This document shows positions 52,911 to 62,809 of a DNA stretch of 64,000 bases, in pieces. The position numbers and the translations under genes were made by a program. Position 1 is the first letter of the stretch, and the number at the start of each line of letters is the position of its first letter. This DNA is from Verrucomicrobiia bacterium DG1235. Lineage in GTDB: Bacteria > Verrucomicrobiota > Verrucomicrobiia > Opitutales > Opitutaceae. The stretch is from NCBI GenBank assembly GCA_000155695.1, contig DS990592.1, positions 811,919 to 875,918 of the forward strand. Reading direction: 5' to 3'. Under the pieces are notes generated by a model. That model worked only from the letters and a program-made list of their open reading frames with translations, was not told where the DNA came from and ran no database searches.

Positions 52911-53000
52911 GTAGCTAGGCTCGCTTCTCCGGCTATACTCGTTCGTCCAGCTAGACTCGTTTGTCCGGCTAGGCTCGTTTGTCCGGCTAGGGTCGTTTGT
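52911..53000. repeat. Five tandem 18-bp units
   Basis: Units: TAGCTAGGCTCGCTTCTC, CGGCTATACTCGTTCGTC, CAGCTAGACTCGTTTGTC, CGGCTAGGCTCGTTTGTC, CGGCTAGGGTCGTTTGTC. The unit length is a multiple of three, and on the minus strand reads as repeated S-R-T-N-E-P-like hexapeptides, but no start, signal or domain supports a gene. Confidence 0.85.
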
Positions 53001-53089
53001 CGAATGGCTGGGGTCGGGTCGGAACAGATGTTCCTTGTCGGCCAACAAACCGCCCTGAAGAAAAGACGAAACCGATGCGAGCAGCCGAT

Positions 53090-53118
53090 AAAAAAAGCCG
53101 CTCCCTGCAGGAGCGGCT
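53090..53118 (-). terminator. Rho-independent terminator of the TonB receptor gene
   Basis: Minus strand: AGCCGCTCC, loop TGCA, GGGAGCGGCT followed by TTTTTT. It begins about 25 bp after the stop codon. Nine base pairs and a T run make this clear. Confidence 0.9.
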
Positions 53119-53142
53119 TGGAATCTCTTTGATGATCGTAGA

Positions 53143-55623
53143 CTAGAAAGAGTACTTGGCAGAGAGCTCCATGCGAGCTGGCTGGCGCGCTAGAATAGAA
53201 CCGTTTCCGTAACCGGAATTATTTACGTCCCAGTTCTCTTCGTCAGTGATATTGAAGATAGTAAGCTTGTAAGCCCAATCCTCATACTTGTAGCTGAAGG
53301 TCAGGTCAGCCTCGTACTGGAAGCCGAGCTTTGCCGTATTTGCGATGAGCGTATAGTCCTCGCCTCCGTTTGCTCCCGTTAGATCTGGAACGGTGATTTC
53401 GAAATCCGAGTAGCCGGAATAAGTGTCACCCCAGCCGAGAAAACCGAGAGCTACGCCGAAACCATTGTCCCACTTGTAGCTGAAGAGACCGTTTATCAAC
53501 TTCTCCGGCACACCTGGAGCGGCCACGAGATCAGATGGCGACTGGAAAATCGGCGATATATAGATGCCGCCCGTTTCATCCGCCCTGTCTATCGTGTAGG
53601 ACGAGGCAAAGAACCCTGCGGATCTTTCCGCATCGGTGTAGCTAAATCCGAGTGTGGCAAACAGGTTGCGATTTGGCTGATAGTTGAACTCGATCTCAAA
53701 GAGGTCGAGATACACTTGGTCTGTAGTGCCTGTGATATTACGAACTGTGAATTCACGATCAACGTAAGCGGTGCCCAAAAAGAACTTCCCGTCCAAAAGA
53801 CTGAACTTCGCCCCGAGCTCGAGCAGCTTGCTTTCCTGCGTATCAGCGAACGATGTTGGATCAACACGCCCTCCCGTATCAGCTGAGTAAGTGTCGCTTA
53901 CATTGTAGGTTAGGTAGGTCGTGACATCTTCCGCTGGCTTGAAGAGCAAGCTCACATTGTAGTTGTCCAGCTGTACGCTGTCCTCGAATTCGTAGCCAGT
54001 TTCCGCGACGCCATCCCCAGAAATGTCCGCTGAGCCGGAAGAGCCGAGCACTGGATGCACATCCTTGGCATTGACAAAGTCTGTTGTGAATCCGGCCAGA
54101 ACGCTGAACGACTCGTTCACGGTATAGTCCGCTTGAGCGAAAGGTCCGAAAGAATGAGACTTCGTGTCGCCTCCTGTATTCCCATAGTACCAATGATCGA
54201 GTGTTCCATGAGGCTCCTCGTCTGGAATGTACGGATAGTCTTCGCCGGTGAATCCTTGATCCAGAATGCGACGTGTGTCTGGGTCTCGAGTCATATCCCA
54301 AAAGTTCACGGGTTCGTTGAAAAAGTGATTCACTGCCCAAATGTCATCGTAGCGGAAACGCAAACCGGTATTTATATCGAGTTTTGACGCGTCTCCGAAC
54401 TCATTGGAGAAACGGAATTCAGTGCGATTCTCGAATGATATGTTATCACGCAGCAGTTCTGAATAATGATAGGACGAAAAGGTGTTTCTATCCTTCCAAG
54501 AGATAAAGGTCTTGTTCAAAACCTCCATGTTCTCGAGCGTGAAGCTTTGATCGGCACCGGCTACGAACATGCGTCCGAAAGAATCATCGCCCGGAGCGGC
54601 AAGTTTCCAGGAGCGATCTACTTGAACGGGATTCGCCAAGTCTGGTACGGCTATTGTGGAGAAGCCTGCTCCACCGAAACGACTCGCGTAGTCGACACCA
54701 GGAGTACCCGCCCAAAAGCCGTCTCCGTTTCCGAGCTTCGCAATATACGCGAGATACTCGGCGTCCGTCTGGGCATTTGGCAAGTATTCGCCTTTGTCGA
54801 CAAGATCCTGAGTCACGCGATTGATGCCCCAATTCTCCGTGTAGTCCGCCTGAAAGTATTCGGCATAGGCTTCAAGAGTGTAGTTTTCGTTTGGACGATA
54901 AGTAACTGCAGCGTAGAAAGCCTGAGAATTCATCTTCCAGAATTCCCAATAGCCGTCCCACTCCTTACCTTGATAGGATACACGATAGGCGAGTTTGTCG
55001 CTAACCGGCTTACTGTAATCAAAGTCCCACGTGTATTGATCGTAGGATCCAAAGCTGATCCCGACCGAACCGCGTTCCGCATCGAAAAATGGTTTCTTGG
55101 TGATCAAGTCCGCATAGCCACCGAGGTAGTTGGTTGTTCCATACACGACACCAGCAGGTCCCTTCACGATGTTGACTGACTCGACCGCATTGAAGTTAAC
55201 CGGTAGTCCGTTTCCATTGACCGAACCGCCACGACGCATGCCGTTCACAAACAAGTCAGCTTCCTGCCCGCGGAGATTAGGCGTCGAGGGAGAACCGAAA
55301 TTCGTTTTCGTATAGGAGCTCGAAGTTAGTTTGGAGAAATCCCGTACATCCTTGATGGCGATCGCATCAAGCTGCTCACGGGAGATAATCGTCACGTTTC
55401 TCGGTGTATCGAGAATGCTTCGCTCTGTCCCATAGACGGAGTTAAAAGGACGGGATGTAGGTAGAATATTTTCTTCGATCGGAACCTCTTCCGAAATGAA
55501 AGCGTCCAATTCCTCCGGTTCCTCTTCCTGTGCAAACAACCCTGTAGACATTGCTCCAGCCGATAACAGGCAGGGCAATATTCGGGCTAGTCTAAGTCTC
55601 TTGGTATTACTTGATTCATCCAT
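53143..55623 (-). CDS. TonB-dependent outer-membrane receptor (siderophore-receptor-like)
   Basis: 826 residues. Signal peptide to about residue 31 (MSTGLFA). The plug domain (about 65-190) has TPRNVTIISREQLDAIAIKDVRDF, PNLRGQEADLFVNGMRR and VNIVKGPAGVVYGTTNYLGG. The remainder is a 22-strand beta barrel ending in the typical aromatic C-terminus MELSAKYSF. Architecture is that of siderophore-type receptors, but in a purine neighbourhood the ligand may be another compound, for example a nucleoside or metal complex. It is monocistronic with its own terminator. No TonB box or signalling domain could be identified with certainty. Confidence 0.93.
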   Translation of the reverse strand: MDESSNTKRLRLARILPCLLSAGAMSTGLFAQEEEPEELDAFISEEVPIEENILPTSRPFNSVYGTERSILDTPRNVTIISREQLDAIAIKDVRDFSKLTSSSYTKTNFGSPSTPNLRGQEADLFVNGMRRGGSVNGNGLPVNFNAVESVNIVKGPAGVVYGTTNYLGGYADLITKKPFFDAERGSVGISFGSYDQYTWDFDYSKPVSDKLAYRVSYQGKEWDGYWEFWKMNSQAFYAAVTYRPNENYTLEAYAEYFQADYTENWGINRVTQDLVDKGEYLPNAQTDAEYLAYIAKLGNGDGFWAGTPGVDYASRFGGAGFSTIAVPDLANPVQVDRSWKLAAPGDDSFGRMFVAGADQSFTLENMEVLNKTFISWKDRNTFSSYHYSELLRDNISFENRTEFRFSNEFGDASKLDINTGLRFRYDDIWAVNHFFNEPVNFWDMTRDPDTRRILDQGFTGEDYPYIPDEEPHGTLDHWYYGNTGGDTKSHSFGPFAQADYTVNESFSVLAGFTTDFVNAKDVHPVLGSSGSADISGDGVAETGYEFEDSVQLDNYNVSLLFKPAEDVTTYLTYNVSDTYSADTGGRVDPTSFADTQESKLLELGAKFSLLDGKFFLGTAYVDREFTVRNITGTTDQVYLDLFEIEFNYQPNRNLFATLGFSYTDAERSAGFFASSYTIDRADETGGIYISPIFQSPSDLVAAPGVPEKLINGLFSYKWDNGFGVALGFLGWGDTYSGYSDFEITVPDLTGANGGEDYTLIANTAKLGFQYEADLTFSYKYEDWAYKLTIFNITDEENWDVNNSGYGNGSILARQPARMELSAKYSF

Positions 55624-55824
55624 AATTGATAAGGTTTATCCCGGTTAGCAAACGCCGCGCTAGATCGGACTCCTTACCGGTTTTTTTCGAAGTTTCTGCT
55701 TTGGCGCCGCCAGTTGACTCCCTCCGGTCGCGTTAGAAAACAATTAGGAAACGAAACTACCGTCCAATTTTAAAAATAATGGCCCGCCGAAAGCTTCAAC
55801 CTTTCAGCATCTACTTTTGAAAGC

Positions 55825-55844
55825 TGCGCTCAATATTGAGCGCA
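55825..55844. repeat. 20-bp perfect palindrome after ade
   Basis: TGCGCTCAATATTGAGCGCA starts 5 bp beyond the ade stop codon. It could fold as a transcript-end hairpin for ade, but the T run is interrupted (GCTTTCAAAAG), so termination is only possible. Confidence 0.6.
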
Positions 55845-55849
55845 CGGAG

Positions 55850-57658
55850 TTATTCTTCTTCGAACAGCTCCACTATTTCCATTTGCGGCACCAACACTAA
55901 GCCCTTGTCTGTCAGGCGAATCTCAGGAATTACTGACAAGGGTAGCAGGTTGAATCCCATGTAAGGGAGCGTGCAGCCCATCTTGTTCCAAGCCTCTTTC
56001 AATTTGCTCGTATCAGCCGCAACTTCAGTTGCTCGCTTATCGGACAAGAGTCCCGCGATTGGCAAAGCAACCGATGCGACAACCACCCCATCCTTCGCAA
56101 TTACGACACCGCCATTCATTCCCTTGATCGTCTTCGCGACAAGTTGCATATCCGCCTCGTTAGTTCCGCCGATAACAAGGTTATGAGCATCGTGACCAAC
56201 GCTGCTACCAACGGCCCCGTCCTTCAAACCGAAATTCTGCAAAAGCCCGTATCCAATTTCCCCTGACTTACCGTAACGCTCTATCACCGAAAGATAGCAG
56301 AGATCGTTTTCCTCGAGAAACGCATCCCAATTCGTTTCGCTCGCGTTGTAGCTTGTCTTTCGATGCACCGTCACGATTCCAGGCAGCTCCGTCCGCAGAA
56401 CATTAACCGTGGCATTCGATTTCGGAACTTCTGGCAGTAGCTTCAATTCCTCCTCTAAGACAACAGTCTCGTAGGCTTTCTTAGGATACACATAGCGACC
56501 CTTGCTAAGTTGTTCGTCCAAACGTGGAGTCACCTTGCCGCCTTCGACCAGCAGCTCGCCTCCATACCATGTGTTCTGAACTTCGTAATTGTCGTTCAAT
56601 AGAACAATATCCGCCCGACGCCCGCTGCCTAGCGCCCCAAAATCTCCGTCCATCGCGTATCGGGTCGCTGGAGACAATGAGCCTGCACTCCAAGCCTGCA
56701 ACGGACTCATGCCCGCCACTATCGCCTGCCGTGTCACCCAGTCCAGTCCGAACTCGAACAAGTCATCGGCATCCCTGTCGTCCGTGCATACGCACACCCG
56801 CTTGGAGGACGCACCAAGTTCCGTCACCGCCTTAATCGCTTCCGGCAAACTATGCCAAGGCGTCGTGGGCGGTCCTCCCCTCAGGAAGACCCAAATTCCA
56901 GCTTCGAGAAAATCGTTCGCAATATCACGGTCTATCGCTTCGTGCGTATCCGTGACCCCACTCGCCGCGTATGCAGACACGAATTCACGCCCGTAAATGT
57001 GACCGCAGACTGGCTTACCGCGCTTCAATGCTTCTCCGATAATCGCGTGAGATCGAGCATCTCCCATGCACACGGGCACAAAGTCCATCTTCTCCCCCAG
57101 GGCTACAATCTCCGGCCACTTGTCGAAAAGAGCCCCGGCTTTTTCTGCGGTAAGGTCGCCGCCACAGGTTTCCATATCGGCGTTGGTCGCCGGAATGGTA
57201 GAAGGCAGTGTTAGGAAAATATTAAGCGGAGCTTGTCGCGCATCCTCAAGCATCCATTCGATGCCGGCTACATCGCTTACATTGCCAATCTCATGGCTAT
57301 CACAGAAAATTGTGGTCGTACCATTGAGCAGGGCTCCTTCCGCGTAGGCGCAAGCTGTCATCATGCTGCTTTCAATATGAATATGCGGATCGACCAAACC
57401 GGGAGCCACGATTCCACCTCGGGCGTCATAACTTCGAGTCTCTTTGAACTGGCAGTTTCCTTCTGGAGCTACCGCCGCGATGCGTCCCTTTTTAATCCAG
57501 AGCTCTTTTCCCTCCAACATTCGCTCTGTATACACAGAAAGGATACGTCCACCTTTGATTACTAAATCTGGCGCAGCACGGCCCGAAGCCACATCGGCGA
57601 GAACGCGAGTTGATTGATGAAGAGGAGGTACGGAAAAACGGTTTAGATAGTCTGACAT
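55850..57658 (-). CDS. ade: Adenine deaminase
   Basis: 602 residues from the ATG at 57658; the longer frame to 57853 runs into the ada gene and is not conserved. The amidohydrolase domain has [15 protein letters not shown] near 92 (HxH ligands), [15 protein letters not shown] near 118, [21 protein letters not shown] near 225 and [11 protein letters not shown] near 286. The C-terminal half is the Ade-specific domain ([57 protein letters not shown]). It deaminates adenine to hypoxanthine, a substrate of XdhAB. Last gene of the permease-ada-ade operon, 46 bp after ada. Confidence 0.94.
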   Translation of the reverse strand: MSDYLNRFSVPPLHQSTRVLADVASGRAAPDLVIKGGRILSVYTERMLEGKELWIKKGRIAAVAPEGNCQFKETRSYDARGGIVAPGLVDPHIHIESSMMTACAYAEGALLNGTTTIFCDSHEIGNVSDVAGIEWMLEDARQAPLNIFLTLPSTIPATNADMETCGGDLTAEKAGALFDKWPEIVALGEKMDFVPVCMGDARSHAIIGEALKRGKPVCGHIYGREFVSAYAASGVTDTHEAIDRDIANDFLEAGIWVFLRGGPPTTPWHSLPEAIKAVTELGASSKRVCVCTDDRDADDLFEFGLDWVTRQAIVAGMSPLQAWSAGSLSPATRYAMDGDFGALGSGRRADIVLLNDNYEVQNTWYGGELLVEGGKVTPRLDEQLSKGRYVYPKKAYETVVLEEELKLLPEVPKSNATVNVLRTELPGIVTVHRKTSYNASETNWDAFLEENDLCYLSVIERYGKSGEIGYGLLQNFGLKDGAVGSSVGHDAHNLVIGGTNEADMQLVAKTIKGMNGGVVIAKDGVVVASVALPIAGLLSDKRATEVAADTSKLKEAWNKMGCTLPYMGFNLLPLSVIPEIRLTDKGLVLVPQMEIVELFEEE

Positions 57659-57704
57659 GATTTGAAATAGGGTTTTGAAAACAAGAAAGGGACAGAATCG
57701 AAAA

Positions 57705-59258
57705 CTACAAGCTGAGCCCGAGCTTTTGAGTGCCGTAGTCGTAAGTAATCGCTTTTGATGCTGCGGCAACCGACCTCCAGCCTCGCGACAGGCAGTTTTG
57801 AGCGAAGCGGTCGAGATCCGCGTCAAAAGCGTTAAGCATAGCTTCCTTTTCATCTTCCGCGAGGAAACTATGCGCTAGGCTGTTCCGTCCGAGCGATGCG
57901 ACCTCTTGCCAGGATAAATTGTAGCGCTGTACCGCAACAAAATACTCATCCGTCATATTTGAATGCCACATTCCACGGTCATCCGTATTAAGACAAACCG
58001 GAATGCCCTGTCGCAGGTAGATCGGAAACGGGTGTTCGTCCAAGTCCGGCACGTAACCGAGCAATTCATTGCTGATCAGATTGATCTCTACCAGAAACTT
58101 TCCGCAGCGCATCAGCTGCATGGTCGACTCGTCTTGGTACAGGTTTATGCCATGTCCAATCCGTGTCGCACCTAGCCGTAGCGTATCAAAAATCTGCGTA
58201 TCGCGCTTTTCCGCCTCTCCCGCATGGATAGAAATCCCGATCCCAGGATACTTCCTCAGCATCTTGTCGTACACCTTGGTGAAGCGAGCCGCGTACCCGC
58301 GATTGTCGTCCTCGCGACCGGCCATATTTAGCCCCACCCAAAAGTCACGATGCCTATCGATGAACGCGTAGTAATCCTCCACGCGTTGTTCAGCATTGTC
58401 CTGAAAACGTATAACAATCCCCTGAAAACGTACCGTTACACCAGTCGCCACCGCGTCCGGCTTAGTCAATCGATTCTTAAGCGCTTGGGTTGCCTCGTCG
58501 GCGGTCAGCTGACGCCCGCTGGCGTCGCTCCAGCCCCAAGGTCCGGTCTGTATCTCCAGATACCGTACCCCTTCCGCCGCAAAGCGAATCATGTTTTCAA
58601 CCAACAACTCGGTCATCACTTCAATACTGCCGAGGAGATCGTTGAGTCGCGGCCAGATGTATTCAAAAAACTCTGTTCTTCCCTCGAACTCTCGATCAAG
58701 AACCACCGAAGAAAGCCACTCTCCCTTTTGCTCCGCATCGAGTTGGGACATCGCCCTGAAGTCCGACTTCTCGCGTTCGGAGAGCTTGTCGTAGTTGAAT
58801 TGAGACAGCGTTGTCCAAAACATCGTGTTTCTCGAATCACGATGGAAATTTGCATCCGTCCTAAAGTATCCGCTTACTCGATACCTCGTGTAGAACTCCT
58901 GACCGCCGTTGCGGCTCTTATCGGTTGCCAGATCCCACCACATTTCGGGAAGAATACCACCGCCGAAATGGTGGTGAATGTCGCCGCCCTTAGGCATGGC
59001 GTAGAGAATTTTGTAGAGTTCCTCTGGAGAGGCTTCGCTCTTGATCGTTTCAAACAATTGCCCGAACGCCGTACGTTGCGGCTTCGGTGGGATACTTTTG
59101 CTTCCATGCGTCGCGGGACCCTCCGCTATTGCCGAGGGGTTCGACGGCTTCGCATCCACCTTCCCAGTGGCCAACCCAATTGCTCCACCAGCGAGTAAGC
59201 TTTTCGCAAGAAAGTTTCGTCGGGATACGGAATCCTCTGATTCGTCTCGTGGCTTCAT
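57705..59258 (-). CDS. Tat-exported adenosine deaminase-like protein
   Basis: 517 residues. The N-terminus carries a twin-arginine signal ([19 protein letters not shown], residues 12-30), so the enzyme is folded before export. Deaminase residues are complete: [14 protein letters not shown] near 90 (HxH), SIHAGEAEK (His and catalytic Glu) near 340, TRIGHGINL near 362 and NTDDRGMWH near 420. The large insert between them resembles the CECR1/ADGF branch of secreted adenosine deaminases. It converts adenosine to inosine outside the cytoplasm. Its start overlaps the permease stop by 4 bp, coupling base import with nucleoside breakdown. Confidence 0.9.
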   Translation of the reverse strand: MKPRDESEDSVSRRNFLAKSLLAGGAIGLATGKVDAKPSNPSAIAEGPATHGSKSIPPKPQRTAFGQLFETIKSEASPEELYKILYAMPKGGDIHHHFGGGILPEMWWDLATDKSRNGGQEFYTRYRVSGYFRTDANFHRDSRNTMFWTTLSQFNYDKLSEREKSDFRAMSQLDAEQKGEWLSSVVLDREFEGRTEFFEYIWPRLNDLLGSIEVMTELLVENMIRFAAEGVRYLEIQTGPWGWSDASGRQLTADEATQALKNRLTKPDAVATGVTVRFQGIVIRFQDNAEQRVEDYYAFIDRHRDFWVGLNMAGREDDNRGYAARFTKVYDKMLRKYPGIGISIHAGEAEKRDTQIFDTLRLGATRIGHGINLYQDESTMQLMRCGKFLVEINLISNELLGYVPDLDEHPFPIYLRQGIPVCLNTDDRGMWHSNMTDEYFVAVQRYNLSWQEVASLGRNSLAHSFLAEDEKEAMLNAFDADLDRFAQNCLSRGWRSVAAASKAITYDYGTQKLGLSL

Positions 59259-60568
59259 TTAAAGGCGTAGTAAATTACAAATACGAGCGTGATGATATGA
59301 CTAAGCATAGGCACCTCCTTAAGCCGTCCGGACAGCAGCGTGATCACTGTAAAAAGAGTGAGCCCTAGCCCAATCCCTTCCGTAATACTGAACGTGAGCG
59401 GTATCATCAGCATTGTTATAAACGCCGGGGCGACCTCCGTCAGGTCATCGAAATTCAGCTCCTTCAAGCCTTGTGCCATGAAGATGCCAACCATCACCAA
59501 CGCAGGCGCCGTCGCAGCGGCCGGAATGATCAAAATAATGGGCGTGAAGAGTAGCGCCAGCAGAAAGCAAAACCCCGTGGTTACCGTAGTCAGGCCCGTT
59601 CGCCCTCCGGCTTCTATCCCGGCGGCAGACTCGATGTAGGAAGTCGTCGTAGAAGTGCCGAGCAATGCTCCAGAAATAGTTGCAACTGCATCGGCGGTAA
59701 GCGCCCGCCCCATCTTCGGCATCGATCCGTTTTCATCCACGAGCTTAGCCCTGCGCGACAGTCCTACCAGAGTGCCAATACTATCAAACAGGTCGAGAAT
59801 CAGCAGTGTTAGCAGCACGTCGAACACTTCGCTGAAGTGAGTTATTGGATACAGAATATCCAACTTCATAAATACTTCGCCTATTCCTGCTGGCATTGAA
59901 AACACGCCATCTGGCAGGGCCGTGATCGTCCCTTCGCCCATCGGTATGAACAGCCCGATTCCCGTAACCACGAGAATTGTTATCAGCAGAGCGCCTGCTA
60001 CGCGCTTCAGAGTGAGAAAGGTCATCAAGGCCACGCCGCCTAAAACGAGCAGCGAGCCAGGCGACTTTATGTCACCAATCGAAACCAAAGTCGCGTCATG
60101 CCCGACGACAATCCCCACGCTCTTCAATCCGAGAAACGCGATGAAGAAACCAATTCCAACTTGAATTCCAACCTTGATCCCGTTCGGCAGCGCTTCAGCG
60201 AGGCGCTTGCGCAGTCCGGTCACCGACAGCAGCAGGAAGACGATTCCGTTCCAAAAGGTCAGTGCTAAGGCCGTCTGCCAGCTCAGCCCTGACCCTATGC
60301 AGATCACAAACGCGAAGTAGCTATTCGTGCCCATCCCAGGGGCCTGAGCGATCGGGTAGTTTGTGAAGGCAGCCATTAGGAAACAACCTAGGGCAGCAGC
60401 GATCGCCGTTACCGTGATTAAGGCCGGGAGCGGCATGCCGGCCGCGCTGAGAATCGACGGATTCACCGCCAATATATAAGCCATCGCGGCAAAAGTCGTC
60501 AGACCCGCGAGCACCTCCGATTTTACTGTGACCCCAGCGGCCTTGAGTTTGAACCAACGATCTAACAT
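59255..60568 (-). CDS. AzgA/PbuG-type adenine/hypoxanthine/guanine permease
   Basis: 437 residues, about 13 membrane segments. AGLTTFAAMAYILAVNPSIL near 21, APGMGTNSYFAF near 75, DLFDSIGTLVGLSRRA near 254-270 and GTSTTTSYIESAAGIEAGGRTG near 293 are the AzgA-like signature set. It brings hypoxanthine, guanine or adenine in with protons. First gene of the operon permease-ada-ade; the three together import and deaminate the products of extracellular nucleoside breakdown. Confidence 0.93.
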   Translation of the reverse strand: MLDRWFKLKAAGVTVKSEVLAGLTTFAAMAYILAVNPSILSAAGMPLPALITVTAIAAALGCFLMAAFTNYPIAQAPGMGTNSYFAFVICIGSGLSWQTALALTFWNGIVFLLLSVTGLRKRLAEALPNGIKVGIQVGIGFFIAFLGLKSVGIVVGHDATLVSIGDIKSPGSLLVLGGVALMTFLTLKRVAGALLITILVVTGIGLFIPMGEGTITALPDGVFSMPAGIGEVFMKLDILYPITHFSEVFDVLLTLLILDLFDSIGTLVGLSRRAKLVDENGSMPKMGRALTADAVATISGALLGTSTTTSYIESAAGIEAGGRTGLTTVTTGFCFLLALLFTPIILIIPAAATAPALVMVGIFMAQGLKELNFDDLTEVAPAFITMLMIPLTFSITEGIGLGLTLFTVITLLSGRLKEVPMLSHIITLVFVIYYAFK

Positions 60569-60695
60569 GGGGCGAAGCTAGCAGCTTCAATGCCGAGCGC
60601 CAGTTTTGTGCTCAAAAAGATGCATAGCGGTCAACGCAGCCAAACAACAGAGGCCCCGCAAAACGCCATGGCGCAAAACCTGCCTCAGCCCCTCC

Positions 60696-62747
60696 ATGAC
60701 AAGTCACTCTATTCTGCGATACGTTCTCGGATTTGCCGTAACTCTCGTCGCCTCGATTAACGGAGCCCAACCAACCAACGACGCTCCCATACCGATAAAG
60801 GTCTGCGCCCTGGCCATGTTCGAAATGGGAGAAGTCACGGGCGATCGCCCCGGCGAACTCCAATTCTGGGTCGAACGGGAAAATCTGAGCAACATCTATG
60901 ATTTTCCCATGGGCCAGACCGACCTTCGCATGAGCGATGACGGACTCATGGTTGCGCTCACCGGCGGAGGCGTCACCCACGCCGCCACTACCATTGCCGC
61001 TCTAGGTCTCGATCCGCGGTTCGACTTCAGCGAGACATACTGGATCATCGCAGGCATCGCTGGAACGGATCCGCTCGACGCGTCGCTGGGCACAGCGGCT
61101 TGGGCGAAATGGGTGGTCGATGGAGATTTGCTCTACGAGCTCGATGCGCGTGAAATACCAGACGACTGGCCCTACGGCATGATTCCCCTTGGTGGTTACG
61201 AACCCAATCAACTGGATACCGGCTGGACCGTCGACAACATCGCCTTCCAATTAAACGAAGGCCTAGTCAACTGGGCGTATTCGCTCACCAAGGACATGGC
61301 GATAGAGGATACGCCGGCCATGAAAGAGTTTAGATCGCAATTCAAGGGCTACCCGAACGCCATGACGCCTCCTCGAGTCATGATTGGCGATTCCCTCAGT
61401 TCCTCGACCTACTTTCACGGCGAAAAGCTGAACCAATGGGCTAACGACTGGATGAAGCTGCACACGGATGGTCAGGCGGAATTCGTCATGACCAACATGG
61501 AGGACAGCGGCACACTCACCGCCCTGCGCCGACTGTCCGACGCGGGCCACGTCGATTTCGAGCGCGTCCTTGTCCTTCGAACCGCCAGCAATTTCTCCAT
61601 GCAACCTCCAGGCAAGGACGCCACTTGGAGCGCAACTGCTGCCTATCCGGACAATGGCCGCCCCGCCCTCGAAGCCGCCTATCAACTAGGCAGCAAGGTT
61701 GCGCACGAGCTCATCGACAATTGGACAGTATTTAAGAACCGGATACCCAAGGCTCCAACGCCCAAGGAAAAGATTAAAGCTGTCGTCGTCACCATGTTCG
61801 AGTTGGGCGAAGACACCGGGGATCGCCCCGCCGAATTCCAGAACTGGGTCGAACGCTTCCCGCTGGAGTCTCGTATCTCCTTTCCCCAAGGCTACCGCGA
61901 CCTCCGCTACAACCAGGAGTCAGGAGTCCTCGGCATCGTTACTGGCATCGGGACCTTTCGCTCAGCCTCCTCCATCATGGCCCTTGGCATGGATCCTCGC
62001 TTCGACCTCAGCGAAGCCTACTTTCTCGTCGCGGGAATCGCAGGCGTCGATCCAGCTGATATGTCGCTCGGGTCCGCAGCGTGGGCGGAATGGCTCATAG
62101 ACGGCGACCTTTCCCATGAAATCGATCCACGCGAGATTCCTGAAGATTGGAAATTTGGATACATGCCCCTTCGTTCCGCCGAATACCCGTGGGGTCCCAT
62201 TCCGGCGAACGACGAAGGCGTTCGCTACCGACTCAATCCCGAACTCGTCGAATGGGCCTACCAGCTGACAAAAGACGTTCCCATTAAGGATACGCCCGCC
62301 ATGAAAGCGATGCGCGAAAAGTACACTGGCTATGCTAACGCCCAGAAGCCGCCTTTCGTCCTCAAGGGCGACCAGCTCGCAGCAATGACCTTCTGGCACG
62401 GAACACTTATGAACGATTGGGCCAATGAATGGGTCGACTACTGGACCGAGGGCCAAGGGAATTTCGTCACTTCCGCCATGGAGGAAACCGGCACGATGCA
62501 GTCGCTCACCTTTCTCGCAAACGCGGGCAAGGTCGATATCGAGCGCGTACTCGTCCTCCGCACCGCCAGCAACTTTTCGATGCAACCTCCCGGGGTCTCC
62601 GCCGCTGACAATCTTAGCGGCGAAAAGAAGGGCGGCTACTCTGCCTTCATTCCTTCGCTTGAAGCTGCTTACGACGTTGGCAGCCTGGTCATTCGCGAAA
62701 TTGTAGGGAATTGGGAAACCTATCGCGAAAACCTTCCAAAACCGTAA
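60696..62747 (+). CDS. Exported double-domain purine nucleoside permease (NUP)-family protein
   Basis: 683 residues from the ATG at 60696, which opens a signal peptide (LRYVLGFAVTLVASINGA); the frame extends upstream to 60606 without one. Two homologous halves of about 330 residues each follow: CALAMFEMGEVTGDRPGELQ versus VVVTMFELGEDTGDRPAEFQ, IAGIAGTDPLDASLGTAAWA versus VAGIAGVDPADMSLGSAAWA, and VLRTASNFSMQPPG in both. The NUP family was named for a yeast purine nucleoside permease, but it has no membrane spans here and resembles the nucleoside phosphorylase fold, so it may bind or cleave nucleosides. Single-domain members are the rule. Confidence 0.85.
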   Translation: MTSHSILRYVLGFAVTLVASINGAQPTNDAPIPIKVCALAMFEMGEVTGDRPGELQFWVERENLSNIYDFPMGQTDLRMSDDGLMVALTGGGVTHAATTIAALGLDPRFDFSETYWIIAGIAGTDPLDASLGTAAWAKWVVDGDLLYELDAREIPDDWPYGMIPLGGYEPNQLDTGWTVDNIAFQLNEGLVNWAYSLTKDMAIEDTPAMKEFRSQFKGYPNAMTPPRVMIGDSLSSSTYFHGEKLNQWANDWMKLHTDGQAEFVMTNMEDSGTLTALRRLSDAGHVDFERVLVLRTASNFSMQPPGKDATWSATAAYPDNGRPALEAAYQLGSKVAHELIDNWTVFKNRIPKAPTPKEKIKAVVVTMFELGEDTGDRPAEFQNWVERFPLESRISFPQGYRDLRYNQESGVLGIVTGIGTFRSASSIMALGMDPRFDLSEAYFLVAGIAGVDPADMSLGSAAWAEWLIDGDLSHEIDPREIPEDWKFGYMPLRSAEYPWGPIPANDEGVRYRLNPELVEWAYQLTKDVPIKDTPAMKAMREKYTGYANAQKPPFVLKGDQLAAMTFWHGTLMNDWANEWVDYWTEGQGNFVTSAMEETGTMQSLTFLANAGKVDIERVLVLRTASNFSMQPPGVSAADNLSGEKKGGYSAFIPSLEAAYDVGSLVIREIVGNWETYRENLPKP

Positions 62748-62809
62748 CGATTTCACGTCGTTCTTTCTTTTCGGTTAACAAACTCCAAATTGCGCCTATC
62801 GCTACGGGC

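Larger units (their letters stand above)
52701..53142. other. Non-coding stretch with palindrome, 18-bp tandem repeat and terminator
   Basis: 442 bp between two convergent genes. It holds a 40-bp perfect palindrome, a five-unit 18-bp tandem repeat and the terminator of the TonB receptor gene. A 60-codon minus-strand frame (52866-53048) only translates the tandem repeat and is not considered a gene. Confidence 0.7.

Noticed and set aside
52866-53048. 60-codon frame with S-R-T-N-E-P hexapeptide repeats
   Set aside because: It only translates the 18-bp tandem repeat; no ribosome binding site or flanking coding sequence.
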